Both the position numbers and the translations under genes were made by a program. The notes beneath the pieces are model-generated. The model had not been told where the DNA came from. It saw only the letters and a program-made list of their open reading frames with translations, and did not search any database. This document shows positions 1 through 13,400 of a DNA stretch of 64,000 nt, one piece after another. Every line of letters begins with the position of its first letter. The first letter of the stretch is position 1. Origin of the DNA: Uranotaenia lowii. Its lineage: Eukaryota; Arthropoda; Insecta; Diptera; Culicidae. The stretch is taken from positions 325,471,406 through 325,535,405 of the forward strand of contig NC_073692.1 of the NCBI RefSeq assembly GCF_029784155.1, read 5' to 3'.

Positions 1-244
1 ATATAGCAGATTTGAAGGCCGCTATAAAGCAATTTCAAAACCTCGCTATAAAACCCTGCTGTCAAAATGTCATAAAACGTCAAGTGTCAAACATACAGGC
101 AGCTGATCGGATTGATTTGGAAACAAACAAGAAGAAGAAAAACAAAACAAACGAGAATTTTGCGTTCGATTTCTGCAATTAGAAGGTAAATATTCCATCG
201 ATACCCTAATCTTGTAGCTAATATATATTTTTTGACTGCTATAG

Positions 245-438
245 GAAATATGCCCCGCCAGGCCTGGTCATTTGCTGGTACCGGATGTGTTTTCTCACCA
301 GCAACACATCCAGAGATGCGACTTTCTCATAACATTCGCCGTCGGAATTGCTGCGCAACTTTGCGATATGTGGCTGGAAAAACATCCCGGAAAACATGGT
401 CCTTTTACTCGGAACTGTTAAGGCTGGATCCGGATTAA
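245..438 (+). CDS. Possible very small two-exon gene (unrecognised)
   Basis: The layout looks like a compact gene. A leader with a GT donor at about 187 is followed by a short pyrimidine-rich intron ending in AG at 243-244. An ATG then lies at 250 with an open frame to TAA at 436-438, and an AATAAA signal lies at 469-474. The ATG frame gives 62 residues (MPRQAWSFAG...) with no recognisable domain. The frame one base away, without an ATG, looks more protein-like: a hydrophobic stretch (DFLITFAVGIAAQL) is followed by a basic tail ending in TRNC, like small single-pass mitochondrial proteins. One base fewer in the C run at 252-255 would put that frame under the ATG. It could therefore be a one-base-disrupted gene, an assembly error, or chance. 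I do not assign a function. Confidence 0.3.
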
Positions 439-489
439 AATAAGGTAGTGTAACATAAATATAATTTGAATAAAAAGTTAATAGCATTC

Positions 490-1599
490 TAGTGTTTTTT
501 TATTATTTCATGGGATCACGAAACGCCATTTTCCGAAGGATTATTGAAAAAATTGAGAAAATTAATTTCATTAATTTTGATATGTAGCAAAATTTGGGAA
601 CTAACATCTCTTATTCGAACAAAAATTGACTAAAGATACAGAAAAAGAGCGTCTGGATATAAATTCAGAAGTATTTCTTATGTTGAGGAATATATATTTA
701 TGTATTCGAATCTTTTATTCCTCAAAACTATGGTGGGGCGCGTTTTTTTCACATTTATTTAAAAAAACCAACCGATAAATTTTGCAGCGCATCAGATTTG
801 TGATATGAAATGGCGATTATCATCTTACAATGTTCAATTATTTTAATATTGTCGATCCTTGACAAAATGGAACCATCTTATTTTATTTCGACTCAGTCTG
901 AATATTTTTTCATCAATTCAATTTCAAAGCCGCTGCCAAGAAATTTAATTTTCACTCAAAAAAAATTTTACTCAAACTAAAATTTGACAATCTCAATCAA
1001 CTCTTGACGAAACCCCTCTGGTTGTATAAGGTACTTGTAAAGTGTTCTTCAGAACCTCCTGTAGGTGGGCCCTTTTACACTTGTAAGTGTTTTAAAGATG
1101 TTTTAATGGGGTTTGTAAAACTAAACGTTGTTTTATAGCAAAGTTTGGAAGTACCCTTCCAGTTTCTTTTAAAACTAGAATTGTTACTTGGGATAGTTTT
1201 CTAGCCTTTTATCCTAGACTTGCTTACTCTTGGAAAAGCTCCCTATTTTTTAAATATGTAAAATTTTCCTCAAAATACAACAAAAATTACACCAAAACTA
1301 TACATTTATAAGGGAAAAAAGTTGAACTGTCACATAAATCAACCTGCTGCTTCTAAACGCTTTGATTCCATCAAGAAGGATGTTTATTAGCGAGCCTTCG
1401 AAAAACTAGATATTTCCCAGTTTTGGTATTACATTTTTATTTACATTTGAAATTTTCGAAAACAAACCAAGTTTTCCTAATTTAAACCCAACATATAGGT
1501 ATTTAAACGTTTTGAGATATTTTAACTTTAGACTTAGTTATTAATGATTATGTAAAAAAAAATCATGTTGATCAAAGTTACCCAGGTGATAAATGTTAC
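490..1599. other. AT-rich intergenic, no gene seen
   Basis: No open frame with coding character and no convincing terminal inverted repeats. Homopolymer runs of A and T are frequent. Confidence 0.6.
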
Positions 1600-2500
1600 C
1601 CCGTTTTATGGTACTGAATTTTGAATGAATTATTCTGAAATCTGATTCGTTTGTAGAGAATTCTGATTAAGGATTTCTGAATAATATATAAATAATTCTG
1701 AATTTTGAATTCTGAAATCTAAATCAAAGTTAAGGATTGTAAATTTTTGGAATCAGAATTTAAAATACCCATCCAAAATTTTGAATTCGTGGTTGATAAT
1801 TCTAAGTTCTAAAATCATAATATAGAATTTTGTGTTCTGAAACCTGTATATCTAATTTTGAGTTTTGAGTTCTGAATTTTGGATTTCCAATTCTTAATTT
1901 CCTGGAGCCGAATGATAAAAAAATGATTACAAATAGAAAAATCTAGATTTTGTATTCTGATATCTGAGTTATGAATTCAATAGAATTTCTACAGAATTCT
2001 TGAAGTTCTTAATTGTGAGTTATGAGATGCATAATTAATCATTTTGATTCTGAATTGTTAATTATGATCGTCTTTTATTCTGAATCCTCAATTCAGATTC
2101 ACAATTTTCAAATTTTGTATAGAGAGTTCTGTATCATGTCTTCTGATTGTTATATTCTTAACTTGAAATATGAAAATCTTGAGCACTGAATTTTGAATGA
2201 CCTATTCTGAGCTCCAAGTTTTTAATTTTTATCTCGGAATTCTTTGTAAACGATGCTGAATTCGAAATTTTTTATTTTGAAATCTGAATGTGAATTCTAT
2301 TGAATTTTTACATAATTCAGAGTTATAAATTGAATTTAATTGAATTCTTCATTTTGAGTTGTGCATTCTTTAACCTAGATTTTTAAATCCTATTGTAGGG
2401 ACACCTATTTCTAAGTTCTGAATTTAGAATTCCTGGTTCGAAATTGTTTTTGAATTGAATTGAAATAAATAATTTAGAATTCAATGTTCAGAATTTGGAA
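1600..2500. repeat. Degenerate short-word repeat tract (GAATTCTGAATTTTG type)
   Basis: The sequence is a dense patchwork of variants of TTCTGAATT, GAATTTTGA and AATTCTGAAAT in no fixed register. It resembles an old microsatellite or minisatellite that has diverged. The tract resumes at about 3420 after the TIR element at 2508-3402. Confidence 0.6.
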
Positions 2501-2507
2501 TTTAGTA

Positions 2508-3402
2508 GGGGAGAGTGGGGTGTCGTGGGCCATGGGGAAACGTGGGCCACTTTTTATATCTCTGATGTGTGTTGAGATAAAAATCTCAAACCAACTGTCA
2601 TCGTCGTCGCTTTGCGTGACTATATATTTCTATATGTTGTTAACTGAAATACGCATCATATGCTTCTTTTATTTCTCAAGCTTAAAAAAGTTAGAACAAT
2701 TTACTTACATAATTAAAAAAACTCCCGCTAATTTCATCGATAGGGAACCTAAAGTACATAACAAAAATATGCTCATACGCTTATGATCTTAGTTTTGTCA
2801 TGATCTTTCACGTGGAAAAGGAATTTTTGATGAAACATCGAAAAGTCACACAAACGCAACCAATTTGCAAATCATAGCTTGTGGGGAATTGTGGGCCACA
2901 CATCTTGAACCACCTATATTTTTATGTTTTTATACACACTATACACTTTCTGTATAGTTTTCTTATGTCAAATGAAGAGTTATGAAAAATATTTTGTCCA
3001 TCCTATATAATAAATTTTGCCAAAACGTTCGCGAGCCAGGTTTTGGAATCTATGAGATCATACACAGCTCTCTTTTTTATTTCGTCATCTGAAATTGCTT
3101 TAAAATAACAAAATGAATTAGGAAATCACAGTTTTGGGTCAACTCATGAACTTTGCATGTTATTTGGTCAATTTGGATTTGGTGGCCCACGATTCCCCAC
3201 TATTTTTCAAAATCCAAAAAATATTGCTTTTTTTCAAACAGTCAGAATTTGGGGAAAATAACTTATTAAAAATTAAAAAAAAAACCTTATGATACCTTAA
3301 AAATATAGAAAATCATACAATTTTTTATTTTCATTTTATCTTTTCTAATAAAGAAGTTATGAAACAAAGAAAAAAAGTGGCTCATAATACCCCACTCTCC
3401 CC
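2508..3402. mobile_element. 895-bp TIR element (MITE), TA-flanked
   Basis: The left end begins GGGGAGAGTGGGGT and the right end finishes with its reverse complement ACCCCACTCTCCCC. Both are flanked by TA (2506-2507 and 3403-3404), the signature of IS630/Tc1/mariner-type insertion. Inside the ends the inverted similarity continues imperfectly (GGGCCAC on the left, GTGGCTC on the right), and GTGGGCCAC-like words recur near 2890 and 3182. There is no transposase frame; the short ORF at the left end is not coding-like. It sits inside the GAATTCTG word tract and so is younger than it. Confidence 0.65.
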
Positions 3403-3419
3403 TACATATATGAAAGTCA

Positions 3420-5290
3420 GTGTCAGTATGAATGGGGATTTCTCAATTCGTGTTCTGAGTATTGCAATCATAATAAAAAAAATTGAATTTTGAATCAACC
3501 GTTCTGATATTTGAATACATGATTTTACTTGCAAAATTTCAATTCTAAATTTTTAATTCCACTGATTTTTTACAGAATTCATTATTCAGAATTCTGAATA
3601 CTTACTTCATAATACTATTTTATGAATTTCGATATTGAAGTTCTTATATTTCCATTAAAAATTTTAAATAATTTGGATTTTTAAATCTGAATTCCAAATT
3701 CTGAGTTCGATATTTTTAAATCACCATCTTAAGCCTGGTTTACACTTCCCGTGAAAATTATCTGGTTGGTCTTTTTGTTTAAGACCTCCTAGAACTGTTT
3801 TCATTCCAATTCCCCCCGTTTTCTCCGCGGAATTTTCATCATTGTGGGCGATTCTGAATGAAAACTGTCATCGACGTAATAAGATTTTTCACACTCATTG
3901 CCACGAGAAGGGTGAAGCTCAGAATTTTGAATCTGGAATGCTCTGAATTAAGAATTCAAAACTCAGAATCCAGACTTAGGAATCCAGGATCAAGAACATG
4001 GAATTTAGAGTTCAAAATTCGGAAATTCTAATAAGTTTTTTAATTTGAATCAAATCTTATTGAAATAAATCAACAATTTCAAAAATATTTTTCAACTTTG
4101 ATGAGCCATAATTTTTAAAAGACTCAAAATAACAGCTCCAGACCTGCTCAGTTGTGTTTTTCGTATGAAAATGTTATTAAATATTTCACTGCCTCAGTAA
4201 TTGCTAGTCTCATTTTAAAAAAAAAGTCATGCATTAAAGCGTTGACTTAAAATTTAGAAAGTGGTATTTTGAATTCAGTACTCAAAATTATGAATTTTGA
4301 GTTTGGAATACACAATTCAAAATTCTTTTTTTTTTGTTTCGATTATAGTCGTTTTACCATTTTTATGGCATTCGCGACTTTTCAGAATTCTGAATACTAA
4401 AATGGATACTAAATTGTTCCAAAATCACTTTTCATCGAAAAATTAAGTAACAAAACATAAAATTACGGTAATTAATCTCCTCATAGAATACTGGAATCTG
4501 AATTCTGCTTTCTGAATTTTCAATTCTGGATTCTAATTTTTGAAAACTGAATACCGGTTTTTTAATTTTTCATTATGCTTTCCGAGTTCTTAATCCTGGA
4601 TTTCGAATTCTTAAGTAATTTTGAATTATGAATTCCGAATTTGAATTTCTCCAATTGAGCAGGTTTGGTTGAAGCCGTTATTTTGAGCCTTATAAAATTT
4701 ATGGCCAATCAAAGTTGAAAAAATAATTTTTGCAGTTGTTGATTCATTTCAATGTGATTCAGCATATTTCTTCCAAATATTGTCCATAGGGTGCAGGAAG
4801 ATGTTAGTGATTGATTCAGGTTTAAACACTTATTAGAATTTCCAAATCTGAAGAAATAACAAAGATTTTCAAAAACTACTTTTCTCAAAAAAATTACTAA
4901 TAAAAATTACCCATAGTATATTGTAACAAGCCTATATAGTAAACATGTATGGAGTCTCTTTAGTATATTGTAATAAAATCACAATGAGCTAATTTCTTTT
5001 AAACTCAAAAACAGTTTTTTTTTAATTTGATACTTAAAGATATTTACGTGTTTCTGAGATATTTGGATTTTAATTAACGTTGTTTTAAAACAACATTATA
5101 ATATGCAATAAAAAGATTATTAATTCAAAAATAAGAAATCTTTTTTAAGAATTTTGAAATTGAGATCCGTAATGCCAAATTTCAGAATTCAGATTCAAAA
5201 TTCTTAATTCAGAATTCAAATTTTAAATTTCAAATTTCAGGATTCTCAAACCAAAATTCTTAATTTTAATTGATTATGTGACACGGTCTT
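3420..5290. repeat. Degenerate short-word repeat tract, continued
   Basis: Same word family as 1600-2500 (AATTCTGAATT, AATTTTGAATC, ATTCAAAATTC), now often on the opposite strand. It is interrupted by ordinary AT-rich sequence at about 3725-3910 and 4660-5080. No gene is seen. Confidence 0.55.
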
Positions 5291-5488
5291 CTGTTTTCTC
5301 GAATCCACTCTAGGCGGATTATAACCCAAAAATAAGTCTCTTGCATCAGCGTGTAATTTGACAGCACGCTTGTTTACATTTTTATGTTTTCGAATTTTCG
5401 AGCATGCCCGGCTTTACAGCACGTTGGTTACTATTTCTGCTCACGTTTTAGTGTAATTCTATGCTAAGTTCAACCAATTGCTGTCTTA

Positions 5489-6722
5489 ATGATGGACAAA
5501 ATATTCAAAGAATACGAATGGGACGATGATAAAGAGTCCTCTTTCAATTTCGCCAAACAAAAGGTAAGTTCGGATGTGGAGAATCAATTTGAACTTCAAT
5601 CTCAATCACACATTCGTTTGTTTTCCAGGTTTTGAAAAATCCGAAAAACAAAAATAAATCAACCCGAGAGGAAAACGGTTCCGAACCAGGAAAATTTGTC
5701 CGCGCACCTCCTCCTATCGAAGAACAGACTGAATCACCGGAAATCACAAATGGCAAGTCTAAAAAAAGGAAACGAACTTTATCGGAACCGACGGGGGCAC
5801 AGCCACAAAACGAAAATGGGACCAAATCTAAGAAAGGCAAAAAACAAAAGGGCACTGAAAAGTTGAATCAATCTCTTCCAAGTAAGGCCGCGGAAAACGG
5901 TTCCCCAGAAATTGAAAAACCGAGCTCATTTCGGGATCGATTGATGGATAGCTTAAAGGGGTCCCGGTTTCGGTTTCTGAATGAGCAGCTGTACCGAACC
6001 ACCGGTGAGGAAGCACGCAAAATGTTTCAAGAAGATCCTGGAGCATTCCAAGCCTATCACGATGGGTACCGGCACCAGATAGCTCAGTGGGCCATGAACC
6101 CACTGGATCGAATCATTAAGGCGTTTCAAAAAATGTAAGATGGCTGAAAAGAAATTTTCCGTTAAAAATATGAAATGATTTCAAACTTTTATCTTTTTTA
6201 GTCCTGAGGACCACATAGTTGCCGACTTCGGATGTGGCGAGGCTCGCCTAGCCGAATCGATTCCCCACAAAGTTTATTCGCTCGATTTGGTGGCCTCCAA
6301 CCGGAGTGTGATAGCGTGTAATATGGCCAACACCCCGCTAGAAACAAACTCGATAAACGTTGCCGTTTTCTGTCTATCGCTGATGGGAACCAACCTGAGA
6401 GATTTCCTACTTGAGGCTAATCGAGTTCTCAAAACAGGGTAGATTTTATGCTTGTGTTTTTTTAAATAAAACAATTTGCTAATGAGATTTTTTTTTAAAT
6501 ATTTTCAGAGGCATCCTAAAAGTGGCGGAGGTCTCGTCGCGTTTCGACAACGTGAAAGAGTTCATCGATTGCGTTCAGAAGTGCGGCTTTCTGCTGGAGA
6601 ATCAGGACCTGAAGCACAAGCTGTTCTACTTCTTCAATTTCAAAAAGGTACGAACGGTGGAAAAGGCGTCGATCAAAGGTAAACATTTCAGTTTGAAACC
6701 CTGCTTGTACAAGAAGCGCTGA
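5489..6722 (+). CDS. Rrp8: Ribosomal RNA-processing protein 8 (SAM-dependent rRNA methyltransferase)
   Basis: Four exons, 5489-5563, 5629-6134, 6202-6438 and 6509-6722, join in frame through GT-AG introns to give 343 residues. The start is the first of two tandem ATGs. Residues 1 to about 125 are lysine-rich and disordered ([19 protein letters not shown]), as in nucleolar proteins. A C-terminal methyltransferase domain follows. The SAM-binding motif I is [11 protein letters not shown] at about residues 200-210; then come YSLDLVASN, a [12 protein letters not shown] segment and LKTGGILKVAE, all typical of Rrp8. By family knowledge, yeast Rrp8 makes m1A in 25S rRNA, and human NML also acts in rDNA silencing. 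The family name rests on these motifs and the overall architecture. A poly(A) signal AATAAA lies at 6742-6747. The gene looks intact and is not linked to its transposon-filled neighbours. Confidence 0.95.
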
Positions 6723-6779
6723 ATGGAGGAGGTAGAGATGCAATAAATGTTATCGATTTATAACTATCGTTCAGCTAAG

Positions 6780-7306
6780 TATAGAGAAATTCCATATTTT
6801 TTCTGTGTTTAATGAACGTTGAAATTCAGTAGAGTGTGGGAATGGCTTTCTGTTTTTAAACGTGCATTATGTGTTAATGCAGATATATGCAGATCAATTT
6901 TTTGCCATAATACACATTAAAATTCAAACTTAGAATGGAGATTTTCACTCCAGGTCATTATTTCATATTCAGATTTTAAATTTCAAACTTCGATTTTTTT
7001 TTTAAATTTCAGCTTCAGATTTAGATTTCAAGTTCAGATTTCAAATTCAGATTTCGGATTCAGTTTCAAATTTCTGATTCAGATTTGAATTTCAGTTTTT
7101 AATTTGGATTTCAAATCTTAATTTTACACAATTCATATTAAGATTTTTTAGTAATGCTTTCAGATGAATTCAATACTTAGACCAATATTAATATTTCACT
7201 CTATCCGAATCTCCAATCTGTTTCTAGTTATAAAATCTAAATTTATGAACCTTAATTAAATTTGATATCCAAATCTAATTCCTAATAATTTGAAACTGAA
7301 ACCTTC
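6780..7306. repeat. Degenerate TTTCAGATTC-word tract
   Basis: Between about 6950 and 7140 the sequence is made of variants of CAGATTTCAAATTCAGATTTC, a different word from the GAATTCTG tracts upstream. The remainder to 7306 is AT-rich with the same flavour. No gene is seen. Confidence 0.55.
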
Positions 7307-7403
7307 ATCTTGAACTCTTTTTTTTTTTTTGGCTTGATTAGAGACACTTTAACACTTTCATGTCGTTCGTGTCTTTTAAAAGATGGTGGTTTTCAATAAG
7401 TGT

Positions 7404-10400
7404 TTAGATACTCAGAAACAAGTCGCATTCCTTTAGAAATTTCAGTACAGCTAGTTCACTGTGTCCATTATATTGAAGTATTTCCGTTAAACTTTTCTGT
7501 ATTCCGTGTTTGATCCGGGAAGATTCATATCCTTTGCAGTCCACAAGAATATGTTGAACCGTGATCTGTACACCGCAGAAAGTGCATATAGGTGGTGGTT
7601 TGCGTTCAAAAACATATGAGTGGGTGAGTCTAGTGGTTCCAATCCGAAGACGAGTTAAAATGCGTTGTTCCGAACTGCAGTTTCTATCGGAAGTTTTGGA
7701 TGGGGAGTTCTTAATTTGCCTCAAAAACGATCTGTTGGTGTGCCATTTATTGTGCCAAACATTCCAGATTGTGCTTATAACGAAGTTGATAGCATCTTGA
7801 GATGGGATTTCAATATTACTCGGAGACTCCATTCGTCCAATATTCGCTTGTCGGTCGGCCTCTTCATTTCCTACTATGCCAGCATGCCCTGGTATCCATG
7901 CAAAAGTAAGGCTGTGTTCCGTAAGGACTGTCTCAATATTCTGAATCCATGAGTGTTTAGATTTTCCACTATATAACGCATCCAAACAGCTGGCAGAGTC
8001 GGTGAGTATAATCGTTGCATCATTGTCGCATTTGTTGATGGCCATTTTCAATGCAAAAGCCTCTGCAGAGAACACACTGCAAAATCCAGGAAGAGCATAA
8101 CTGAACTTATTATGTTTAATCACAATTCCAGCTCCAGTCTGATTTCCTAATTTGGATCCATCTGTATAAACCTGTTCGTGTGCTGCATAATGTTGTTCGA
8201 TGAAGTTACTAAATATTGGTATAGCCATACTCTTGGTAGTTCCAGCTTTGATCGAATTTCGAATTCGATTGTCTACTCTTGGAGTTGGAGAGTACCATTT
8301 CCGGTCAGATAATCGTGAAAGGGGTGCTATGCTTGGAAGTGTTTCACCAGTCAGTTGAAAGAAATTTTCGACACTTCTTGTGTTGAGGGAGGAAATGTTG
8401 AATCCTTTTTCGTTCAGTCGAATTGATAGTTGACACAATCGCTGTACAATAATTGATCGGAAAGGCAGCCAACCTGCTTCAGCCAAGACTGATTCCGTGG
8501 GGCTGTAACGAAAGGCTCCAGAAGCTATACGTACTATTTCGTTGTATGTTGGGGCGAGTTCTTTATCGAGTGAATCAATTGCAATACTTGTTATGGGCAA
8601 TCCGAATAGAAGCTTTGAAATTATCAATGAAATGCCAACTTTGAGTAAAGCAGTCCGACTGCTTCTCCTAAGCCGATAGCCTAGAATGCGTAGTAAATTC
8701 AATCTGTTATTACAGCTTCTTTTCACCGCTTTAAAATGTTGCAGTAAATTCAATCTTTGGTCAATAAGGATACCTAAAATTCTCATTTTACGCACAATTG
8801 GAATAGCTTTTTTATTGAGCTTGATGGCTCTACCACGTTTGCGATGCCTGATATTACAAATATGCATCATTTTGGATTTTTCTGGTGCTATAGTGAAACC
8901 TACACTTTCAGTCCAACTGAAAACGTGTTTTGCGGCTTTTCTTAATTTCACGCGAATGTCACGATTGTTATCACCTTTAACTATGAGCAGAACATCATCT
9001 GCATATAAAAGTATATCTATATCTGGGGGAATAACATTGAAAATTGGTTGCATTGCAACTAAGAAAAGTGTAACCGAGAGGATTGAACCTTGTGGAACTC
9101 CATTTTCGGATGTTCGTATATCTGAGAGTGTACCGTTTGCTGCAACTGAGAAAGTTCTATTTTGCAGAAAGCTGGCTAGAATGTTAAACATGCGTCCTGA
9201 TATCTGCCAACTCTTAAGAGTGCTCATGATGGCGTGTCGACACGTTGTGTCGTAAGCTTTAGATATGTCTAGTGATATTATTTCCACGTGTTCAGTGTCT
9301 TGTTTGAAATCGATAAGTGTATTCAATGAGGCAAGATGCGAATCAACTCCATGACCTGCTCTAAATGCATGCTGTCTTTGATCCAATCTTTTACTGTCTT
9401 CTAACTCTGTTATCAAACGTCGGTTCACAATTCGTTCGAAAATTTTTCCGAGGCAACTTAGAAGTGTGATTGGTCGATGATTCTCTGGTTTGCTTCGGTC
9501 GGTATTCGGCTTTGGAATCGGGATGACCACTCCGTGTTTCCAGGTGGTTGGAAAATTACCACTGTGCCATATACGATTGAACAGCTGAAGTAAAGCGATT
9601 TTAGCAGTTAAATGAAGATTCTGGATTAAAGGATATCCGATTCCATCATGTCCAGTCGAGGACAGCGATGGAAAAAAATCGCTTCTAACGATTTTGAGCA
9701 GCGAACGACCAACGTTCGGACTCGTTCCAATTGCTGCTGGCAGACGACGCCGTGTGTTCTGCTTATGTTGCATGGAGAGATCTCAGAGAGCGACGAGTGA
9801 CCAGAGATTCGAAGATGCAAGAACAGAAAAAATCATGTTGCGTGCACTCGCAACGCTATCCCATATCTTCTATATGGCTTGTTGCGCGTGGTTACGACAA
9901 GCTACGAATCTCGAAGGATACAACTCCCGAATCTCCCCGATCACGGTGTGTTACAACTTGCGATCGGATCGAATCATGGTGTTCATAATCATGATTTTTT
10001 GAATGATTCTGCTCTGTTGTTTGTTGCTTGGTCGTTCGTTCGTTAGTAGTTGGAATCGATTCGTTCGCAATTATTTAGAAAGATTGCGACATGGAGTGTT
10101 ATTGCTGTACTGTTGAAAAAAAAAATCCCTCCGATTGTGGGTGGGAGGGGGTGGGGCAGTTTCTGTTTTATGACCATAGCAACAGGTAAAAATATGACCC
10201 ATTCCAAGCGCCTCTCAACTTGAGAACCTATTTTTATTTTTCATTATTTAAAAATAATTTGTACAGCATTAGAATGGCTGTTTCTTGAGCTTAATTTCCC
10301 ATTATAAAATAGTTACCTTTTTTTAGAATTGAGTTTTTTGTTGTTGAAATTTAAGAACTTTAGTATGAAAATTAACTGATTTCAACAATTACTCTTTTTT

Positions 10401-13400
10401 TAAAACAAAACTTTGTCAAAAAACTAACTAAGGTACACCGGGGTAAGTGGGGACGGTGGCTATTAAAACAATACTGAGAACTATTTTTTCAAGCTTTTAA
10501 TGCAGAATGTTAAATTTACTTGTAATCTATCCAATAACTGTAAAAGAGATACGGTTCCGGCAATTGCGAATGTTTACGGTAACTTTTTGTAAATTTTCTA
10601 TTTTCAACTACGATGTGAAGTTGATGTGCATCTTTTTCAATCGCAAGTTTCTCGTAAACTAGCTGACTCTGGACGAAAAACTCTACATTGACACAATCCT
10701 TACATTCGAAACAACCAGTTAGGAAAAGGAACGACGGTTAAAAATTGAGAAAAAGGGTTTATTTGCAAAAATCTAAAATTTTGTCACCAAACCCTACCTG
10801 GGGTAAGTGTGGACGGCTTTATACATACTTGATGTTTACACATTTTTTCAATTTTCTGTTCATTCAATACAATTTAGCTATATTAAGCATTCAGATCATG
10901 AAAAGTTGGGAAAAGTACTTGGTTTTTCTAAAATAAGTATATATTTTCGATAATATCGGGTTACACACAATAATCATTGAAAGCTGCCATATTAATATTA
11001 CCATGAACTTTTCTCAAAATTTCGGACGGTTCGAGCAATAAAGTAACGTATTTAACCAAAAAAAAACTTGTTGAAAATTTCCTTAGAAATCAAAGGGAAA
11101 ATCTATCGTCCCCACTTACCCCATAAAGCGGGGTAAGTGAAGACGCCAGCAGTCCATAACAATTTACGTGAAAACTTTTTTCGCTTTGTAACTATCAAGC
11201 TCATCTCTTCAGCATTTGTAAACAACATGTTCTTCATCACATTGAACGCGATTTTATCAAAATTGACCCACTGCTAATTTTTTAATGATTTTTTAAAGCT
11301 GAACTATAAGAATAACTACAGCAACTTCACGTTCTAGAACCGGTGATAAAGGTATGTATTTTTAAGCGTTGTGACTGTAGATAGTTATCTGTGGCTTGAA
11401 TAAAAATCTTGCAAAAAGATCATGATCTTCTATATTAGAATGAAAAACCGCGCTAATAGCTTCTATTACTAGCTGACATTATGTTCAAATAAAATAACTA
11501 AGTATCCATGGATTAAATGCAAACAAAATTCAAAAATCTTTATACATGATAAATTTTATAGATACATTTTTTCCTTCTAACAAATTCATAAGACTTTGAT
11601 GGAAAATAAATTTCTCATATATTTTTTTTTGTTTAAGTGTCCATTATTGAAACTTAAAACTCTAAGAATATTACTAGAAAATCCAAATCGAGCCCCGTAT
11701 TCACATTAAATACCACGGAGAGACTTTTGAAGGTATAACAAAACAATAAAATGAAGGCACTAGCACAGGGTTCCATGCAAAATTAGGGCCAGAGTATATT
11801 ATGGAAACCTAAAGTTTGTATAGAATTACGTGGATTTTGTTCGGGAAGAACAAAAAAAAAACAGTTTTTCACCAATAAATTTGAGCTTTATCAACCGATT
11901 TGTCTTTTAACCTGAATGTTCTAAGCTTTAATTATGACAATATTTCATCTGAAGAACGCATTTCGATTAGAGTTATCATAAAACAGTTATTAAGCTTTTA
12001 GATAGGTATATGAGCGTCTAATTTCGAACACACTATCTTTTTTTACCATAACCCTTATCGAAATGGGGCCTTGGAATACTACAGAGATTCGTTGATTATA
12101 ATGAATCGATACTTTTCCGAAATTTTCATTAAAATTTGATCGGAGAGAAGAGCAGAAAAATGCGGTTTTATTAAAAAACTGAAAAGTGGAAAAAGTTACG
12201 CGTTGTGACGTTACGATTTCTTTTGCAAAAATTTGGATAACTATTTGTTCAAGAAAAATTCATTTGATTTCATATTGTAGCAAATTAAATTCTTAACATA
12301 GAGGTATGTTTTTTTTAATGTGTGATATGAACGTTGCAAACGTTGTGACCACATGCTGGAATGGGTCATATTTAAAAAATTCAACAAAATGCTCAAAATG
12401 TAGAAGAAAATAAAAACTGACAAAACTTCCATAATTGACAAAATTAACATAATCGTCAAAATTTGAAGAAAAAAATTCAAGTATTACAAAAGACAAAATG
12501 GACAAATTGATATTTTTTTCATAGTTTACAAAGTTACAAAATTGACCCAATTGTGAAAATTGACAAGAATTTTAAAAATGACAAAAATATTAGAACTTAA
12601 AAATGACCATAAATTAAGAAACCATCAGAATGACCAAATTAATTAGTTGAATGAATTTGAAAAAAAATGGACAAAATAAACTGCTTTGATAATACATATT
12701 GGCCGATTTCGCAAAATGGAATCAATTGAAAAAAAAATACAAAAGTAAACAAACTGACTAAAATGACAGCATTGATAAAATAGAGGAAATTAACCTATTG
12801 AAAAAATTTAAAAAATTCACAACATTGGCAAACTTGGTAAACCAATAAAATAGACAAAATATTAAATTAAATGAGATACAGTGAAGCAAAGCAATGAATG
12901 GATTTTTTGTCTGAATTTTTTTTAACCAAATTTTCTGAAATAGCGGTCAAAATTTCCGTTGAACCCTCGCCCATTTATGCACCTTAGTATAAATTTGTTC
13001 TTAACAATTACAATTATTGTAAAATCAGTTTAATACAATAAGACTGTCTAAAGTTGTTTGCATTTTTTAAAGTGATTCTTTTTTGGTACTCTTTTCAAAG
13101 CCAGCTTCGGCTAATTTACTAAAACATATTGAACCAGTTTTTAAATGTTGAGAAACAAGAATACATTACGTACCCAATAAATCTAACATCATACATATTG
13201 AACACATTCTATAGCAAGTGGAACGACTACAAACTACGAATAAAATAAAAAAACGACATCAGTTTTAACGGAAACTTTGCAAACGGCATGGGAAGATTTA
13301 AAAAGTTCCAAACAAATTTCTCATAGAACAACGCCCGTGCGTATGTTTTTTTTTTAATCTATCCATACCCGGGCGGTTGGGTAACTCGAGAGCAAAACAA

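Noticed and set aside
2484..2786. 100-codon ORF at the left end of the TIR element
   Set aside because: Starts outside the element, crosses its terminus, and has no coding character.
9694..10002. ORF inside the hAT left end as a transposase remnant
   Set aside because: No hAT transposase or BED/THAP motif; it overlaps the non-coding subterminal repeat.
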